64,000 nucleotides of DNA. Origin: Zygnema cylindricum. Lineage: Eukaryota; Streptophyta; Zygnematophyceae; Zygnematales; Zygnemataceae. Numbering within the stretch: position 1 is the stretch's first letter; the number at the start of each line of letters is the position of its first letter. Under the pieces are notes generated by a model. That model saw only the letters and a program-made list of their open reading frames with translations. It was not told the DNA's origin and did no database searches. Shown one piece after another: positions 21,377 to 32,452 of this stretch. The translations under genes and the position numbers were made by a program. The stretch lies in assembly GCA_037447655.1 (NCBI GenBank), contig JBBHKE010000838.1:56001-120000 (forward strand), given 5' to 3'.

Positions 21377-21893
21377 TGGTGTTGTGTATCAGCAAAAAAA
21401 TTATCGTGATAACATCGATACCGATAGTTATCGGTTAGAACGGTCAAAGGTTTTGATATATCGGTCCGAGACCAACAAATTCCTTTTCAACGATATCTTC
21501 AAAAAAGAAATAGTACGTATGCAATAGTACTTTATAATATACTGTATTTTATTATTAACTTTATATAGCGTGGCATGCCACGCATAGGAATCTGTTTTGA
21601 GTTCTGTTTAACTGGAATTTATTACGGAAAGTGCAGCAAATATCGCCATTTTTTCCCGAAATCGGGGGAAAAGGGGTCCGCGACGCTTCGGGGAATAACC
21701 CGTACATTTGATTGTATTGTCGTACATTTAGTTGTACTGTCTGTATAGTTATCGCCGATAAATAACTGAATATATCGGGTGTTTATCGGCGATAACACCG
21801 ATGTCGATATATCGTGCCAATATATCAACTATCGGCAACCCGGAAAAGGGTCCATATCTGATATCGGCAAATCCTTGCCGATACACAACACTA
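21377..21893. mobile_element. hAT-like MITE, 517 bp (TGTTGTGTATCGGC family)
   Basis: Termini TGGTGTTGTGTATCAGC and TTGCCGATACACAACACTA are flanked by CAAAACAG and CAAAACAA, an 8-bp duplication with one difference. The interior is full of CGATAT/ATATCG words. A second copy at 26110-32414 has the same flanks, so the MITE was already part of the larger repeat when that repeat was copied. Confidence 0.8.
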
Positions 21894-22152
21894 CAAAACA
21901 ATACATCGTGCATTGCTATTAGTGTTAAAAAAAATCGCCGCTTAAAACATGTTTTTTTCGAATACACTTGTCCAATTTTTAATTTAAGACTGCCAATCAG
22001 AAGCTGAGGATCTTACCTTTCAATCGCAACCGTCAGATAAAGAACCCGACAACGGTGTACCGAAAAAATATATTTTAAGCGACAAAAAATATTAAACTAA
22101 TAGTGATACGTGTACACTCCATCGTGCCAAAATTGAAAATTGGTATGTCGAC
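21894..22152. repeat. Tail of the larger repeat shared with 33559-33760
   Basis: CGCCRCTTAAAACAT, AATCAGAAGCTGAG and TTACCTTTCAATCG occur in the same order here and at 33559-33690. This shows that the repeat holding the hAT-like MITE continued beyond it. No gene is visible. Confidence 0.55.
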
Positions 22153-22155
22153 TTA

Positions 22156-22890
22156 GGGTAGAATTCCATTAGGCGGTCCCAGTAGATGTACGGACAAGTC
22201 TACTAGCAACGTTTACTGGAAGAGTGTTCCATTTTGTCGGGCCATTAACAAACCTTCCTCAATTATGATTTGCGCCACATAGGTTAAAGTCCAGATTTAA
22301 AAAATCTAAAAAAAAATCTACAATCAGAAAGTCAAAACGAAATATTTGTACGACCGGAGGTAGTTAATGATTCCTAGATAAAGTTTGAGGCCAAATTTTG
22401 AATCGAAAATGGAAATCAAAATTTTGAAACGGAATGGCAAAAAGACACGATAACCTTTGAAGGTTGCAGCAAAAAATTGAATGTCGGTGGATGTCAAACG
22501 GAGCGTGCGAGGATATTTCGGCTGACCTGCATCCACCGTGGCAGGTGGCACCTGGCCTGTACGACGTGTAGACCTGTGATCGCTTGTTAAAAGCAGATAT
22601 TTTTTTTGCATTTTCACGTGTACTTATGGTACACGACCAATATCGAGTAACTCTCCTCGCGAGGAGAGTATCTTCACACTAGATGATGGGCGCGATTGCT
22701 TGGCGGATCTGAAAAAGTGGAATATCCAACGGCCAAGAATTACGCCTACATCATTGGAGCCTCCCGACAACTTTCCAGTAACGATATTTTGTCTGACAAA
22801 ATTAAAAAGGGTACGGCTTTGTACGACGCTGTACGAAAATGTACGGCATCTAGTAAAAAACCCCTCTTTTCGTCTAATGGAATTCTAACC
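22156..22890. mobile_element. PIF/Harbinger-like element, 735 bp, TSD TTA
   Basis: Termini GGGTAGAATTCCATTAGGCG and CGTCTAATGGAATTCTAACC are inverted repeats flanked by TTA (22153-22155 and 22891-22893). TTA/TAA duplications and G-rich starts are characteristic of PIF/Harbinger. No intact transposase is present. Confidence 0.85.
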
Positions 22891-23019
22891 TTAAGGTGGC
22901 GTTCCATCTGACAAATAGTGAGTTTGTTCACACTTCGTACTACGCCGTACCTCTTATTTTGTTTTTATCAACGACCAACATTACAAATAATCTTGCCAAT
23001 ATTCTCCAAAGGTATGGGA

Positions 23020-23477
23020 CATAGTTCAAAAGTAGGCGTTTTTATCGTAGGCCTTTTGTAGGCGCCTTTAATGTAAGTTGTGTTATGGGCTTTTCATGTG
23101 ATCTTATTAGATCGCTACTTTGACCAGAGACTGTCCGATCGTCCGAGTCTGACGATAGTCATATCATAAGTTGTGTTATGGGCTTTTCATGTGATCTTCT
23201 TAGATCGCTACTTTGATCAGCGACCGTCCGATCGTCGAAATATGACGGTTTAAATTAAAAATACCTTAAAACTCACAGAAAATTAATTTGTTGTGCGAAT
23301 GTTTTCCAAAAATTAGACATGACGTTTAATTCTCTATCGATCGGTGTGCAACTCAACCATGTTACTATTTTTTTTCATTTTGCGACCAATACAATATGGG
23401 TCTTAAGGTCATATTGTATGTTTTGCGTACAATAGGCATATTGTATGAGCGTACTTTCACCTTTTTTTTTGGCTATG
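23020..23477. mobile_element. hAT-like MITE, CATAGTTC family, TSD GTATGGGA
   Basis: It starts CATAGTTCAAAAGTAGGCG, ends GGCTATG, and is flanked by a perfect GTATGGGA (23012-23019 and 23478-23485). The right terminus is eroded. Inside, a block of about 90 bp beginning GTAAGTTGTGTTATGGGC (about 23075) is repeated in tandem from about 23165, and each relative has that block once. Confidence 0.85.
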
Positions 23478-23642
23478 GTATGGGAGGTAACAATGACCGT
23501 TGATCGGTTTAAAAAATATTTGACGATTTTCAATATAAGATCTTATGCTCGTTTTTTTGTACAGCAAAAGTGTCAGGTGACGGTGTCGACGCGTTTGAAA
23601 GTGAGTGGCGTCGATACGGAAAAGCGTACTCACTACTCAGGG

Positions 23643-23860
23643 CAGAGGTCGCAAAAGTCAAAAAAAATCATACCCGAAACCGACCGTTTTTTTTTTTCAA
23701 AATCTGAGTAACAGACGCCCGACCGAGTTTTGTCACGCTCCAAAATTGTTAACCGTTAACCGACCGTCGTTTACGAAAAAAAAGATTAACCGAATCTTGA
23801 TTTTTCGCGACTAACCGTGCCCGCCCGTAACCGAAAAAGTACAAAATTAATCAATGTACG
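23643..23860. mobile_element. hAT-like MITE fragment (CAGAGGTCGC family)
   Basis: It begins CAGAGGTCGCAAAAGTC like the elements at 7335 and 41024 and follows them for about 215 bp, but the other terminus is missing. It interrupts an R1 fragment that ends at about 23642. A Harbinger-like element starts almost directly after it. Confidence 0.65.
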
Positions 23861-23869
23861 ACGGAATAA

Positions 23870-24566
23870 GGGCAAGGTTCCATTAGGGGAAAAATGACGT
23901 TGTTTACTGAAAGCCGTACTGCTTCGTACAGTGCCGTACCAAAAATAAAAAAATGTCCGAAAAACAAGGCTATTGAATAAGGGATTTGATTCTCCACGTT
24001 TATGGGCGTAAACGTGGACCGTAATCGGATACGACGTCGTCTGACACTTTCAGTTCGCAACAAGTGACCCGGAGTAGGTCAATTCTCAGTGCCTGAACGA
24101 ATACCGTCGTGCCTCGTGGAAAAGTGAACAAATATCCACGACGACCGCTCTACCAGATGGGTACACGTCGCATATGACGTGTGCCTTCCGCCAGGGAGGA
24201 TGCGAGGCCACCGAAAGCCGCAAGAAAATTTTTGACGGAAGATATTGTTTCACGCTTCTGTTGGTATCCACCAACCATTCTGACATTTTCGTACGCTTTT
24301 ACATATCTTACGTTTCGTCCGCTCGTACAGATTTCATTCAATACGTCGTACGAGTCATTTTTTACCTTTCACTGGTACAAATATGTGGTTACAATTTGCT
24401 CTCAAAGATTCTTTGAAGATTAACATAATCTTATTCATATATTACGTGGACCAATCAACATGTGCCATGGAAAACAAATGTCGGTTACTGACCCGACACA
24501 ATGGAACGATCGCTTCAGTAAACGAATTTTTGACGTTTACTGAGAGCGCCTAATGGAACAACGCTC
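23870..24566. mobile_element. PIF/Harbinger-like element, 697 bp, TSD TAA
   Basis: Termini GGGCAAGGTTCCATTAGGGG and GCGCCTAATGGAACAACGCTC are flanked by TAA (23867-23869 and 24567-24569). The interior shares a stretch with 5220-5440 in reverse orientation. No transposase frame is visible. Confidence 0.75.
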
Positions 24567-24625
24567 TAAGCCAATAATTACGATTTGTCGCGTTCCCTAA
24601 GATTTGCGAAATGAATAGTAAACTA

Positions 24626-24841
24626 CACCGCCAATCGCTATTAGCGTTGTGTACGCTAATCCCGTCCCGCTTTTTTTTTTGTTATTCTCAAATAGAATTA
24701 TCCACACTATTTTAAAAAAGCCCTAATTCCTAATTAGAGTAATCGATTTCTTCCAAAATTTCCAAATTCACAATTAGCGTACACCACGCTAAATAATAGT
24801 ATACGCTAATCAAACGTACACGCTAATAGCGATTGGCGGTG
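24626..24841. mobile_element. TA-type MITE, 216 bp (CACCGCCAAT subfamily)
   Basis: Termini CACCGCCAATCGCTATTAGCG and CGCTAATAGCGATTGGCGGTG are perfect inverted repeats flanked by TA. It is the shortest member of the family in the window. Confidence 0.85.
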
Positions 24842-24910
24842 TACTGTACTGTGTCAGATTTGCGACGCTTTGTCGCGTTGCCTAAGATTTGCGAAATGAA
24901 TAGTGTGCTA

Positions 24911-25302
24911 CACCGCCAATCGTTATTAGCGTGGGAGTTTGATTAGCGTATAATAATAATTACAGTGGTGTACGCTATTTAAGAATTTGAAAATTTTGGA
25001 AAAAATCATACATTCTAATTGTTTGATTATGGTAATTTGGATCTTTGAAAAAAAAAATGTCGGTCGCAAACATGCGTCTGCGGTTACTAAAACTAGTTTA
25101 TTGTAATTTTTAACTTAAAAAGGTACGTTTATGTACGGTCTGACACTGACCGTTCACAACTATATTTAAGAGACAACGTACTGAAAATAACCCTAAATAG
25201 AATAAAGAAAAAAATAGAATGAACTACACTAGTGGAGAATAATAAAAAAAAAAGTGGGATGGAATTAGTGTACACAACGCTAATAACGATTGGCGGTAGG
25301 CT
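24911..25302. mobile_element. TA-type MITE, about 390 bp, damaged right end
   Basis: It starts CACCGCCAATCGTTATTAGCG after TA. The right end reads CGATTGGCGGTAGGCTGTA, where the canonical GGCGGTGTA has gained bases. The interior is collinear with the copy at 42475-43020 but lacks about 150 bp of it. Confidence 0.75.
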
Positions 25303-25558
25303 GTACTTGAACTAAAATCACCCCCTCGAGGTGATTTTGGATGATTTTTTTTTTGTGCTGGATTCTTTTGCTCGGGGGTCGAAAAGGGAAAAACGCCAAA
25401 ATGCGTTCACATGACAACAAACACGTCGTACATCCAAAGTATGAATTGACGTTCACTCTACTTTGGTAAAAAAAAAATTCTCATACGGCTAAAGTTTTTG
25501 TCAAAGTTCCATGAGTTTTAGGACAAAAGACAGAGAAAAGTATATACTTTAATACACG
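25303..25558. other. Spacer with Harbinger-type fragment
   Basis: 25370-25530 resembles 10900-11090 in reverse orientation (CGAAAAGGGAAAAACGCC, AAAGTTTTTGTC), so it is probably a fragment of that element's interior. No gene is visible. Confidence 0.4.
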
Positions 25559-26109
25559 AGGGCGTACCCTCGTATTTGCTTCATAGTAAAGAAGGGGGGA
25601 AATAGAGGGAAACATTTCTCACATGTTCAAAAGTCAAGTATGCGTACAGAAGTTGTAGCGGTTACTCTGTTGGAACGTGTTTCGAAGTAGTGTAGTGTCA
25701 TGTGTGTTAATTAGAGTTAAATGTTTTGTTGGCTTTGGGTCCTTAAACCAAAAATAGAGTTAGCAACACTACGCGTACTTTACACATAATTTCTTCACAC
25801 TAATAAATACTCACCGTGTAGTTTTCCTTTAGGGTGCGCAGTTTTTTATTGTTTTTGTGCTTGTTGTTCCGTTGAATGTCTTATGTTTGATTGTCCTTTT
25901 TTTTGTGTCATTTTCTTTGCACTGTTTCCCTTTTAGTTCGCTTATACCGCGTGTTCACTTTCGCAGCCTCGTTTTTGCCTTTTTTTTTGTTCCCATCTCG
26001 CCACAGTTCGGTATCGCGGAACTCTTTGCAAGGTTCCATACGCGCGATTGAAAGGATCTGCAATATTCAGTAATATCGCGTGAAACTCTTGCCTCTTGGT
26101 ACAAAACAA
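25559..26109. repeat. Repeat family R1, copy 3
   Basis: It is collinear with 20840-21376 and leads into the same hAT-like MITE with the same flank CAAAACAA. It appears to be a duplicated or transposed composite, with differences scattered over the whole length. Confidence 0.6.
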
Positions 26110-26406
26110 TAGTGTTGTGTATCGGCAAAAGAATTATCGCGATAACACTGATACCAATAGTTATCGGTTAGAACGGTTAAAGGTTCCGATATATCGGTAC
26201 GAGACCAACAAATTCCTTATCGGTGAGAACTTAAAAAAAAGATAGTAGGTATACAATAATACTTTATTATATACTGTATTTTATTATTGACTTTATATTG
26301 CGTGGCATGCCATGTATAGAAATCTATTCGAATTCTGTTTAACCGAAATTTATTACGGACAGCGCAGCAAACGTCGCGATTTTTCCCCAAAATCGGGGTT
26401 AAGGGG

Positions 26407-26912
26407 TGTTACGATTCAATTTGTGAATCGTCTAATAGTGGACGCGCGCGATATTTCGGTTCGCGTCGACGTCACTTTATTTGAACCGTACACTTAATGT
26501 TTCGTGCGCGTATGGCGTACGAAAACATACATACGAAGGTTCGTGGTACAGTGCGCACGAAATCTTCTCTTACCTTCTCTTCGCTTCCCGAAGGAGAAAA
26601 GCACGCTGCTCTCTTCTGCGCGCTTTCTTCTTCCTTCAAGTCTCACTATGAGTGACGCGGCCCTTACCTTGCTTGTCGTGCACTGCACGTTAGTTAGGAG
26701 GCTATTTAAGTTGTTTGTTTTGCTGCAGCTTAGTATCTCAGTTTACATTATCTTGGGATAAATAGAGTAAAGAAGGAAGAGTGAGAGGAAAGGGAAAAAG
26801 CCTTGTAAAAAAGGCTTCGGCCATCTTTTTATATAAAGTATTTTTTGTGGCCATTTTGTGTGTGTATTTATTTTTTCTTCCGCTGCATACCATCTCAGTG
26901 GTATATTTTACA
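26407..26912 (+). repeat. 5' LTR of copia C (506 bp)
   Basis: It runs from TGTTACGATTC to TATTTTACA and is preceded by the target duplication AGGGG (26402-26406). The only difference I see from the 3' LTR is A at 26897 versus G at 32147. GATAAATAGAGTAAAG and the T-rich end probably belong to the R/U5 part. Two small frames in it are identical in both LTRs only because the LTRs are. Confidence 0.95.
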
Positions 26913-26913
26913 A

Positions 26914-26926
26914 TTGGTATCGGAGC
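26914..26926 (+). other. Primer-binding site of copia C (initiator Met tRNA type)
   Basis: TTGGTATCGGAGC starts two bases after the LTR and differs by one base from the usual TGGTATCAGAGC complementary to plant initiator methionine tRNA. This position and sequence are what a Ty1/copia element needs for minus-strand priming. Confidence 0.85.
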
Positions 26927-26974
26927 AGGCAGTGCTTCACTTTTAAAGTTTAAAAAGTGGGAAGTGTAGACGCC

Positions 26975-28447
26975 ATGGGGAGAAACAAGAATAAGTCTTC
27001 CCCATTCACTCCTTCCTCATCTTCCTTCACTCCATTGGAAACCGAGGATCCACCGGATCCCCCTCAGGCTGTTGCCGAGGCCAGTTTCAGTTTTAATGTT
27101 CCTCCTCCACTTGTGCCTCTCAAGCAAGAGACTAGTGGTGGAAGCAGTGTCGCCAAGGAACGATTAAACTCACAATTTGATAAGCTCCTCATCCTTATGG
27201 AGCAACGGTTCACAGACATTGACCGGAAAATATCGAACACGGTTCGAGGAAATCCGAATCCTGATCCGAACGGTGATGATTCCGGTGGAGAGGATGACGA
27301 CGATCCCCCGAAGAAAGATATTGGAAAGGGGAAAGTTATCATTGACAATGATTCAGACTTGGACGAAGAGTATGAACAAGATAACATGTATTCCATGCCG
27401 GGGAAAACTGTCGTTTTCAATGGAAATAATTATGCTTCATGGAAGAAGTACATCAAAACCCAATTAATGTTACGCCATCTATGGAAGGTGGTAATTGGTG
27501 AGGAAATGTTTCCGGACATCGATCGGAAAGCTCGGAGGACGTGGAAGAGAAAAAATCTTGCGGCTATTGCCAGATTAATGCAATCATGTGCTCCATCCAT
27601 CCACGACCACTTCCTCGCCCACGGATGTGCCCTTGAATGTTGGAGATCGCTTGAGAATCAATATGAGAAAGGTGCTCAAAATAAAGGGCAACACATTTTT
27701 GGAGAGTTCATGCAATTTAAAATTAAAACAAATAAGTCCATAGATGAAGCTCTAAAACGCTACAATATTATCATAGAATATCTTCTAAATAACGGTAGAG
27801 TCGTCATGGATGAGGATATACTTATCGGTCTATTACTAACACTTCCGGATAAAATGCTTCACTTAAGACAAATTTTACAAATTCGTGATAATTGCACCTA
27901 TGATTTTGCCGTAAATCATCTTAAAACTGCAGAGAAAGAGGCTAAAGAGTCTAGAGGACCAAAAGATTCAGGAACCTTAAATGCAACCTCACCCGATGCC
28001 ATGGAACTTAATTTTCTCCGTGGCAAAGGAGGCGGTAGAGGTGGAGGTCCTAGAGGAAATGGAGGTCCTAGAAACCAAGGAAATAGAAACAAAAAACCAC
28101 AAAATGAAAATACGACATGCTTTCGTTGTAAGCAAACCAGCCATGGATCCTCCACATGTTCGGATAAAAACAAAGATTGTTACTTTTGTGGAAAATTGGG
28201 ATACATCTCCACTCATTGCCTTTCGAGACTTAATGGTGGCGGTGTTGGTCGAGGCGATCGCCAAGGAGGACAAAGAAGCGCTCAAATATTTTCAATTTTG
28301 AACCTTCTTTCAACGCCTGATGACGTCGACAACGTCGACAGCAAAGAAAATGAGTGGGTGATCGATTCCGGTGCGTCGCACCACGTGTGCACTGACGCTA
28401 CCTTATTTTCGGATATGCGCCAACTCACAAATCCGAAACGCATATAA
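26975..28447 (+). CDS. Copia C Gag and start of protease
   Basis: I choose the ATG at 26975 in a good context (GCCATGG). In order: a Pro/Ser-rich N-terminus, an acidic stretch with DDDDPPKK, the copia Gag core (VVFNGNNYASWKKYIKTQL; SIDEALKRYNIIIEYLL), a Gly/Arg-rich linker and two zinc knuckles (CFRCKQTSHGSSTC, and CYFCGKLGYISTHC with Tyr where His is usual). The protease then begins with EWVIDSGASHHVCTD, whose DSGA is the catalytic motif. The frame stops at 28447, just inside the protease, and coding sequence continues in another frame. It is the structural part of a virus-like particle in the plant cell. Confidence 0.9.
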   Translation: MGRNKNKSSPFTPSSSSFTPLETEDPPDPPQAVAEASFSFNVPPPLVPLKQETSGGSSVAKERLNSQFDKLLILMEQRFTDIDRKISNTVRGNPNPDPNGDDSGGEDDDDPPKKDIGKGKVIIDNDSDLDEEYEQDNMYSMPGKTVVFNGNNYASWKKYIKTQLMLRHLWKVVIGEEMFPDIDRKARRTWKRKNLAAIARLMQSCAPSIHDHFLAHGCALECWRSLENQYEKGAQNKGQHIFGEFMQFKIKTNKSIDEALKRYNIIIEYLLNNGRVVMDEDILIGLLLTLPDKMLHLRQILQIRDNCTYDFAVNHLKTAEKEAKESRGPKDSGTLNATSPDAMELNFLRGKGGGRGGGPRGNGGPRNQGNRNKKPQNENTTCFRCKQTSHGSSTCSDKNKDCYFCGKLGYISTHCLSRLNGGGVGRGDRQGGQRSAQIFSILNLLSTPDDVDNVDSKENEWVIDSGASHHVCTDATLFSDMRQLTNPKRI

Positions 28448-28992
28448 TGTGGCAAGTGGTCACGTGGTTCACGTTGGTACACTGGGTACTGTACCTTTCC
28501 ATTTCATTACGTACGAACCTGATAGCGTGAAAAAATTCAACGAAAAAAAACTAACGAACGTCCTATTTATCTTAGACGGTTCAACAAACTTACTTTTTGT
28601 GCCGCAGAATCAACGTACCAGCTACATCGTCATTTCACACGGCAACGGTACCATACAAATTATGAAGGAAAATGGAGTTGTCGTTGGCGAAGGCGTTTTG
28701 ACCAACACCCTTCACAACACCTCATTTTGGCGGCGGCCACCAACAGACTCACTCATTGGCGGCGTATCTAGTCAAACGGCGATTCACAAGGAGGACTTAA
28801 GCTTATGGCATCATCGGATGTGCCATACCTCGGAGGGAAATTTGAAGAGAATGATCAAGACGTGTTCGCGGTCTTGATCTCACATCCGGAGAAAAGGTAA
28901 ATGGATGCAAAGGGTGCAGCCAAGGACGCCAAATCCACAAACCAAATCTAGCCAAGGACATAAATTATCGATCGAAGAATCCATTAGAGCTC
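28448..28992 (+). pseudogene. Copia C protease end and pre-integrase region
   Basis: After a frameshift near 28440 the sequence continues as NAYNVASGHVVHVGTLGTV, then LWHHRMCHTSEGNLKRM, the GAG-pre-integrase zinc-binding motif. A second shift near 28866 moves it to the frame reading CKGCSQGRQIHKPN, which completes the HHCC finger. The segment is therefore recognisable but split over two frames. Confidence 0.8.
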
Positions 28993-30072
28993 GTGCATAT
29001 CGATTTATGCGGACATATTACACCGGCAAGCATTGGGGGAAATCGATATGTCATGGTAATTATTGATGATTTTTCCCGATTCTCTTGGGTTTATCTTCTC
29101 AAGAAGAAATCCGATGCATCTGGAAAATTCAAAGAATGGCATATTATTGTTGAAAGACAATCCGATCGAAAATTAAAATCGGTTCGATCGGACAATGGTG
29201 GAGAATTTGTGATTTTTGAGAATTATTGTAAGGAGTGGGGAATCAGGAAACAATTCACCGCTTCATACACTCCCGAATCAAATAGTGTGGCCGAAAGGAA
29301 AAATCGAAGATTACAAGAAATGGTTCGTGCTATGGTATACTCTTCGGGCAACAAAATCTTCTTATAGGGAGATGCGATTTTAACCGCCAACTATATTTGC
29401 AAACGTCGTCTTACTTCAATATTCAGAGAGAAGACACCTTGTGAGCTTTGGAATGGACAAAAGCCAACTATTCATCATCTCCGCATTTGGGGATGCCGTG
29501 TTACGGTCTACATTGAGCGGCCTAAGCGAAGAGGCAAATTCCCACCAAGGAGTTGGCTCGGAATTTTTATCGGATATAGCTCGAAGGGAAATATATATCG
29601 AGTATATTATCCAATTCGTCACATCGTAGAGGAATCCCGAAATGTGGATTTCCATGAAGATTTGCAATCCGCAATTCGTTCATCGGAGAAGTTAAATCGG
29701 AATTTGGACTTCCATGAAATGCATGAAATTGAAGCATTTCCGGACATTGATGAATCGGATTCCAATTTGGAAAATGACTCAAAAGACAATCCTAAGAAAT
29801 CTCAATCTGAAGTAAAGGAAACTCCTTTCATTGAATTTGACAATCGAAGTGACACCACTCATGACTCTCGAATATCTACAAATACTCAAAAATCGGAAAG
29901 CTCAAATTCAAGCAAATCAAGTGGAAAGGTGATTGAAATTGAAGAGGAAAAGAAACCCGAAATTATACTTCGTCGAAGCAATAGAGAAAACAAAGGAAAG
30001 AAACCTGTTCGCTTTTTTGAGAATTCCCATTACTTTATCTCCGATTCAAATGAATCGGATTTAATTTTATAG
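28993..30072 (+). pseudogene. Copia C integrase, one internal stop
   Basis: All three catalytic residues are in place: HIDLCGH (first Asp), SVRSDNGGEF (second Asp) and NSVAERKNR (Glu). A TAG at 29365-29367 interrupts the frame where a Trp codon is expected (NKIF*GDA, probably TGG to TAG). The same frame then continues with CELWNGQKPTIHHLRIWGC and the acidic, Ser-rich integrase tail up to a TAG at 30070-30072. It is an otherwise well-preserved DDE integrase. Confidence 0.85.
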
Positions 30073-30739
30073 CAATCATTATGTACCAATTTAGCCGAAG
30101 ATCCTCAATCATACTCGGAGGCGAGAAATTCATGTGATTGGGAGTCTAAGTGGAAACACTTGGGAGAGGGAATTTAATTCAATTGTGGAAAATCAAACTT
30201 TTGAGGAAGTAATTTTACCGAAAGATAAAAAGGCAATCGATGCCAAGTGGGTCTTTAAAACAAAAACAGGTGCTTCGGGAGAGATAATTAAATACAAGGC
30301 ACGGCTTGTATGTAAAGGATTTCAGCAACGAGAGGGGGTCGACTATACGGAGACATATGCACCCGTTGTTAAATTCGACTCATTACGCATGATTATTGCA
30401 ATTGCTGCCGCAGGACAGAAACACGTCCACCAAATGGACGTCGAAACGGCCTTCTTGAACGGCGAGCTTGAAGAGGAGGTTTTTATGAAAGTTCCGGAGG
30501 GCGTGACGTCACAGAAAGGAAAAGTATGGCGCCTCCGTAAATCTCTCTATGGGTTGAAGCAGGCACCCAGGACTTGGTACCTGCGCCTACATAAAGTCTT
30601 ACTCGAATTTGGTTTCATCCGTACGGTCTCAGATTCTGGCGTGTACGTAAAAGGCGAGGGCGCAGATGAAACGATATTTTCGGTCTACGTGGACGACTTT
30701 ATAATGACGTCTGACAGTTTGGATTTATACGCGAGTTAA
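30073..30739 (+). pseudogene. Copia C reverse transcriptase, N-terminal two-thirds
   Basis: In the frame readable from 30134: NSIVENQTFEEV, KAIDAKWVFKTK, KARLVCKGFQQREGVDY, MDVETAFLNGELEEEVFM, SLYGLKQAPRTWY, and the active-site VYVDDFIM. A shift lies near 30175 relative to the preceding frame, and another near 30735 (TSDSLDLYAS*) relative to the next. All polymerase motifs are present, so only small indels separate this from a working domain. Confidence 0.88.
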
Positions 30740-31623
30740 AAGCATACTTGCGCCTACATTTCAAAGTAACCGACCTTGGGGAGGTACGGTACATTTTGGG
30801 AATCGAAATAATTCGATTCGCCAACGGCAATATAAAATTAAGTCAAGCTCAATATTGCCGCGAAGTGTTGACTAGGTTTTCTATGCTTGACGCGAAACCT
30901 ACTCTAACACCGTTGGATTCAAAGGTACAGTTACAGAAGTGTGACTATGAACCTACGGTTGACGTCCCATATCGCGAGGCGATTGGGAGTCTTATGTACC
31001 TAAGCGTAGGTACCCGACCGGATATCTCGGCGGCAGTATCAGTGGTCAGTCGATTTTGTCAAGCGCCAAAAAGGGCGCACTGGGAGGCGGTCAAGCGAAT
31101 CTTTCGTTATCTTGCAGGTACAATGGAAATCGGCTTGACGTACAAATCTGGCGATTCGCTAGAGTGCATCGGCTATTGCGATACCGATTGGGGAGGAGAT
31201 TTTGATACAGGAAAATCTACTTCGAGATACGCTTTTGTTTTCGGTGGGGCGGCAATCTCATGGAGTTCACGCCTCCAACCAACTGTCGCTTTAAGTTCCA
31301 CGGAGGCGGAATACATGGCTGCGTGTCACGCGTCCAAGGCTTCAGTTTGGATTAAAGAAATGTTAAAAGAATTAAAATTTCCTATTGGTTGTTTGACTAT
31401 TTTTACGGATAGCATGAGTTCTATGGCTTTGGTTAAAAATCCAGTTTTTCATAAACCTACAAAACACATACGCATACAATGGCATTTCGTACGAGATCTT
31501 GTGATGGCGAAAGAAGTGGAGTTTAAGTTTGTGACGACTTTGGAAGAAGCTGCTGATATGCTGACGAAGGCAGCCGTACATGATGTACTTATGAGGGGGC
31601 GGCCCAAATTAGGGTTGGTGTAA
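30740..31623 (+). pseudogene. Copia C RT C-terminus and RNase H
   Basis: It continues as KVTDLGEVRYILGIEI, PYREAIGSLMYLSVGTRPDI and HWEAVKRIFRYLAGT, then RNase H with GYCDTDWGGD (Asp), LSSTEAEYMA (Glu), IFTDSMSSMALV (Asp) and EAADMLTKAAVHDV, ending at TAA 31621-31623. The catalytic residues are intact. It is out of frame with the upstream RT part by one base. Confidence 0.88.
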
Positions 31624-31645
31624 CGACGTCGACAATTCTCCAATT

Positions 31646-31656
31646 GAGAGGGGGAT
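31646..31656 (+). other. Polypurine tract of copia C
   Basis: GAGAGGGGGAT lies immediately before the 3' LTR, the expected place for the plus-strand primer. Confidence 0.8.
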
Positions 31657-32162
31657 TGTTACGATTCAATTTGTGAATCGTCTAATAGTGGACGCGCGCG
31701 ATATTTCGGTTCGCGTCGACGTCACTTTATTTGAACCGTACACTTAATGTTTCGTGCGCGTATGGCGTACGAAAACATACATACGAAGGTTCGTGGTACA
31801 GTGCGCACGAAATCTTCTCTTACCTTCTCTTCGCTTCCCGAAGGAGAAAAGCACGCTGCTCTCTTCTGCGCGCTTTCTTCTTCCTTCAAGTCTCACTATG
31901 AGTGACGCGGCCCTTACCTTGCTTGTCGTGCACTGCACGTTAGTTAGGAGGCTATTTAAGTTGTTTGTTTTGCTGCAGCTTAGTATCTCAGTTTACATTA
32001 TCTTGGGATAAATAGAGTAAAGAAGGAAGAGTGAGAGGAAAGGGAAAAAGCCTTGTAAAAAAGGCTTCGGCCATCTTTTTATATAAAGTATTTTTTGTGG
32101 CCATTTTGTGTGTGTATTTATTTTTTCTTCCGCTGCATACCATCTCGGTGGTATATTTTACA
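31657..32162 (+). repeat. 3' LTR of copia C (506 bp)
   Basis: Same length and limits as the 5' LTR, with one observed difference. It is followed by AGGGG (32163-32167), matching the 5 bp before the 5' LTR. This pair of duplications defines the element as 26407-32162, 5756 bp. Confidence 0.95.
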
Positions 32163-32452
32163 AGGGGGTCCGCGGCGCTTCCGCGGAATAGCCCGTAGAG
32201 TTGATTATACTGCCGTACATTTAACTGTATGGTCTGTACAGTTATCGCCAATAGTTATCAATATCGGTGTTATCGCCGATAAATAACTGAATATATCAGG
32301 TGTTTATTGGCGATAACTTCGATGTCGATATATCGTGCCAATATATCGATTATCGGCAACCCGGAAAAGGGTCCATATCTGATATCGGCAAATCCTTGCC
32401 GATTCACAACACCACAAAACAGTACATCGTGTATCGCTACTACACCGTGAAT

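Larger units (their letters stand above)
26110..32414. mobile_element. hAT-like MITE interrupted by copia C
   Basis: The left half 26110-26406 starts TAGTGTTGTGTATCGGC and the right half 32168-32414 ends TTCACAACACCA. Together they are collinear with 21377-21893. The break falls at AGGGG|GTCCGCG, where the uninterrupted copy has AAAAGGGGTCCGCGACGC. The 21377 copy is therefore the empty-site reference for the copia C insertion. Confidence 0.85.

Noticed and set aside
26914-26926. tRNA-like word at the copia C LTR
   Set aside because: It is a primer-binding site of 13 bases, not a tRNA gene; no cloverleaf sequence surrounds it.
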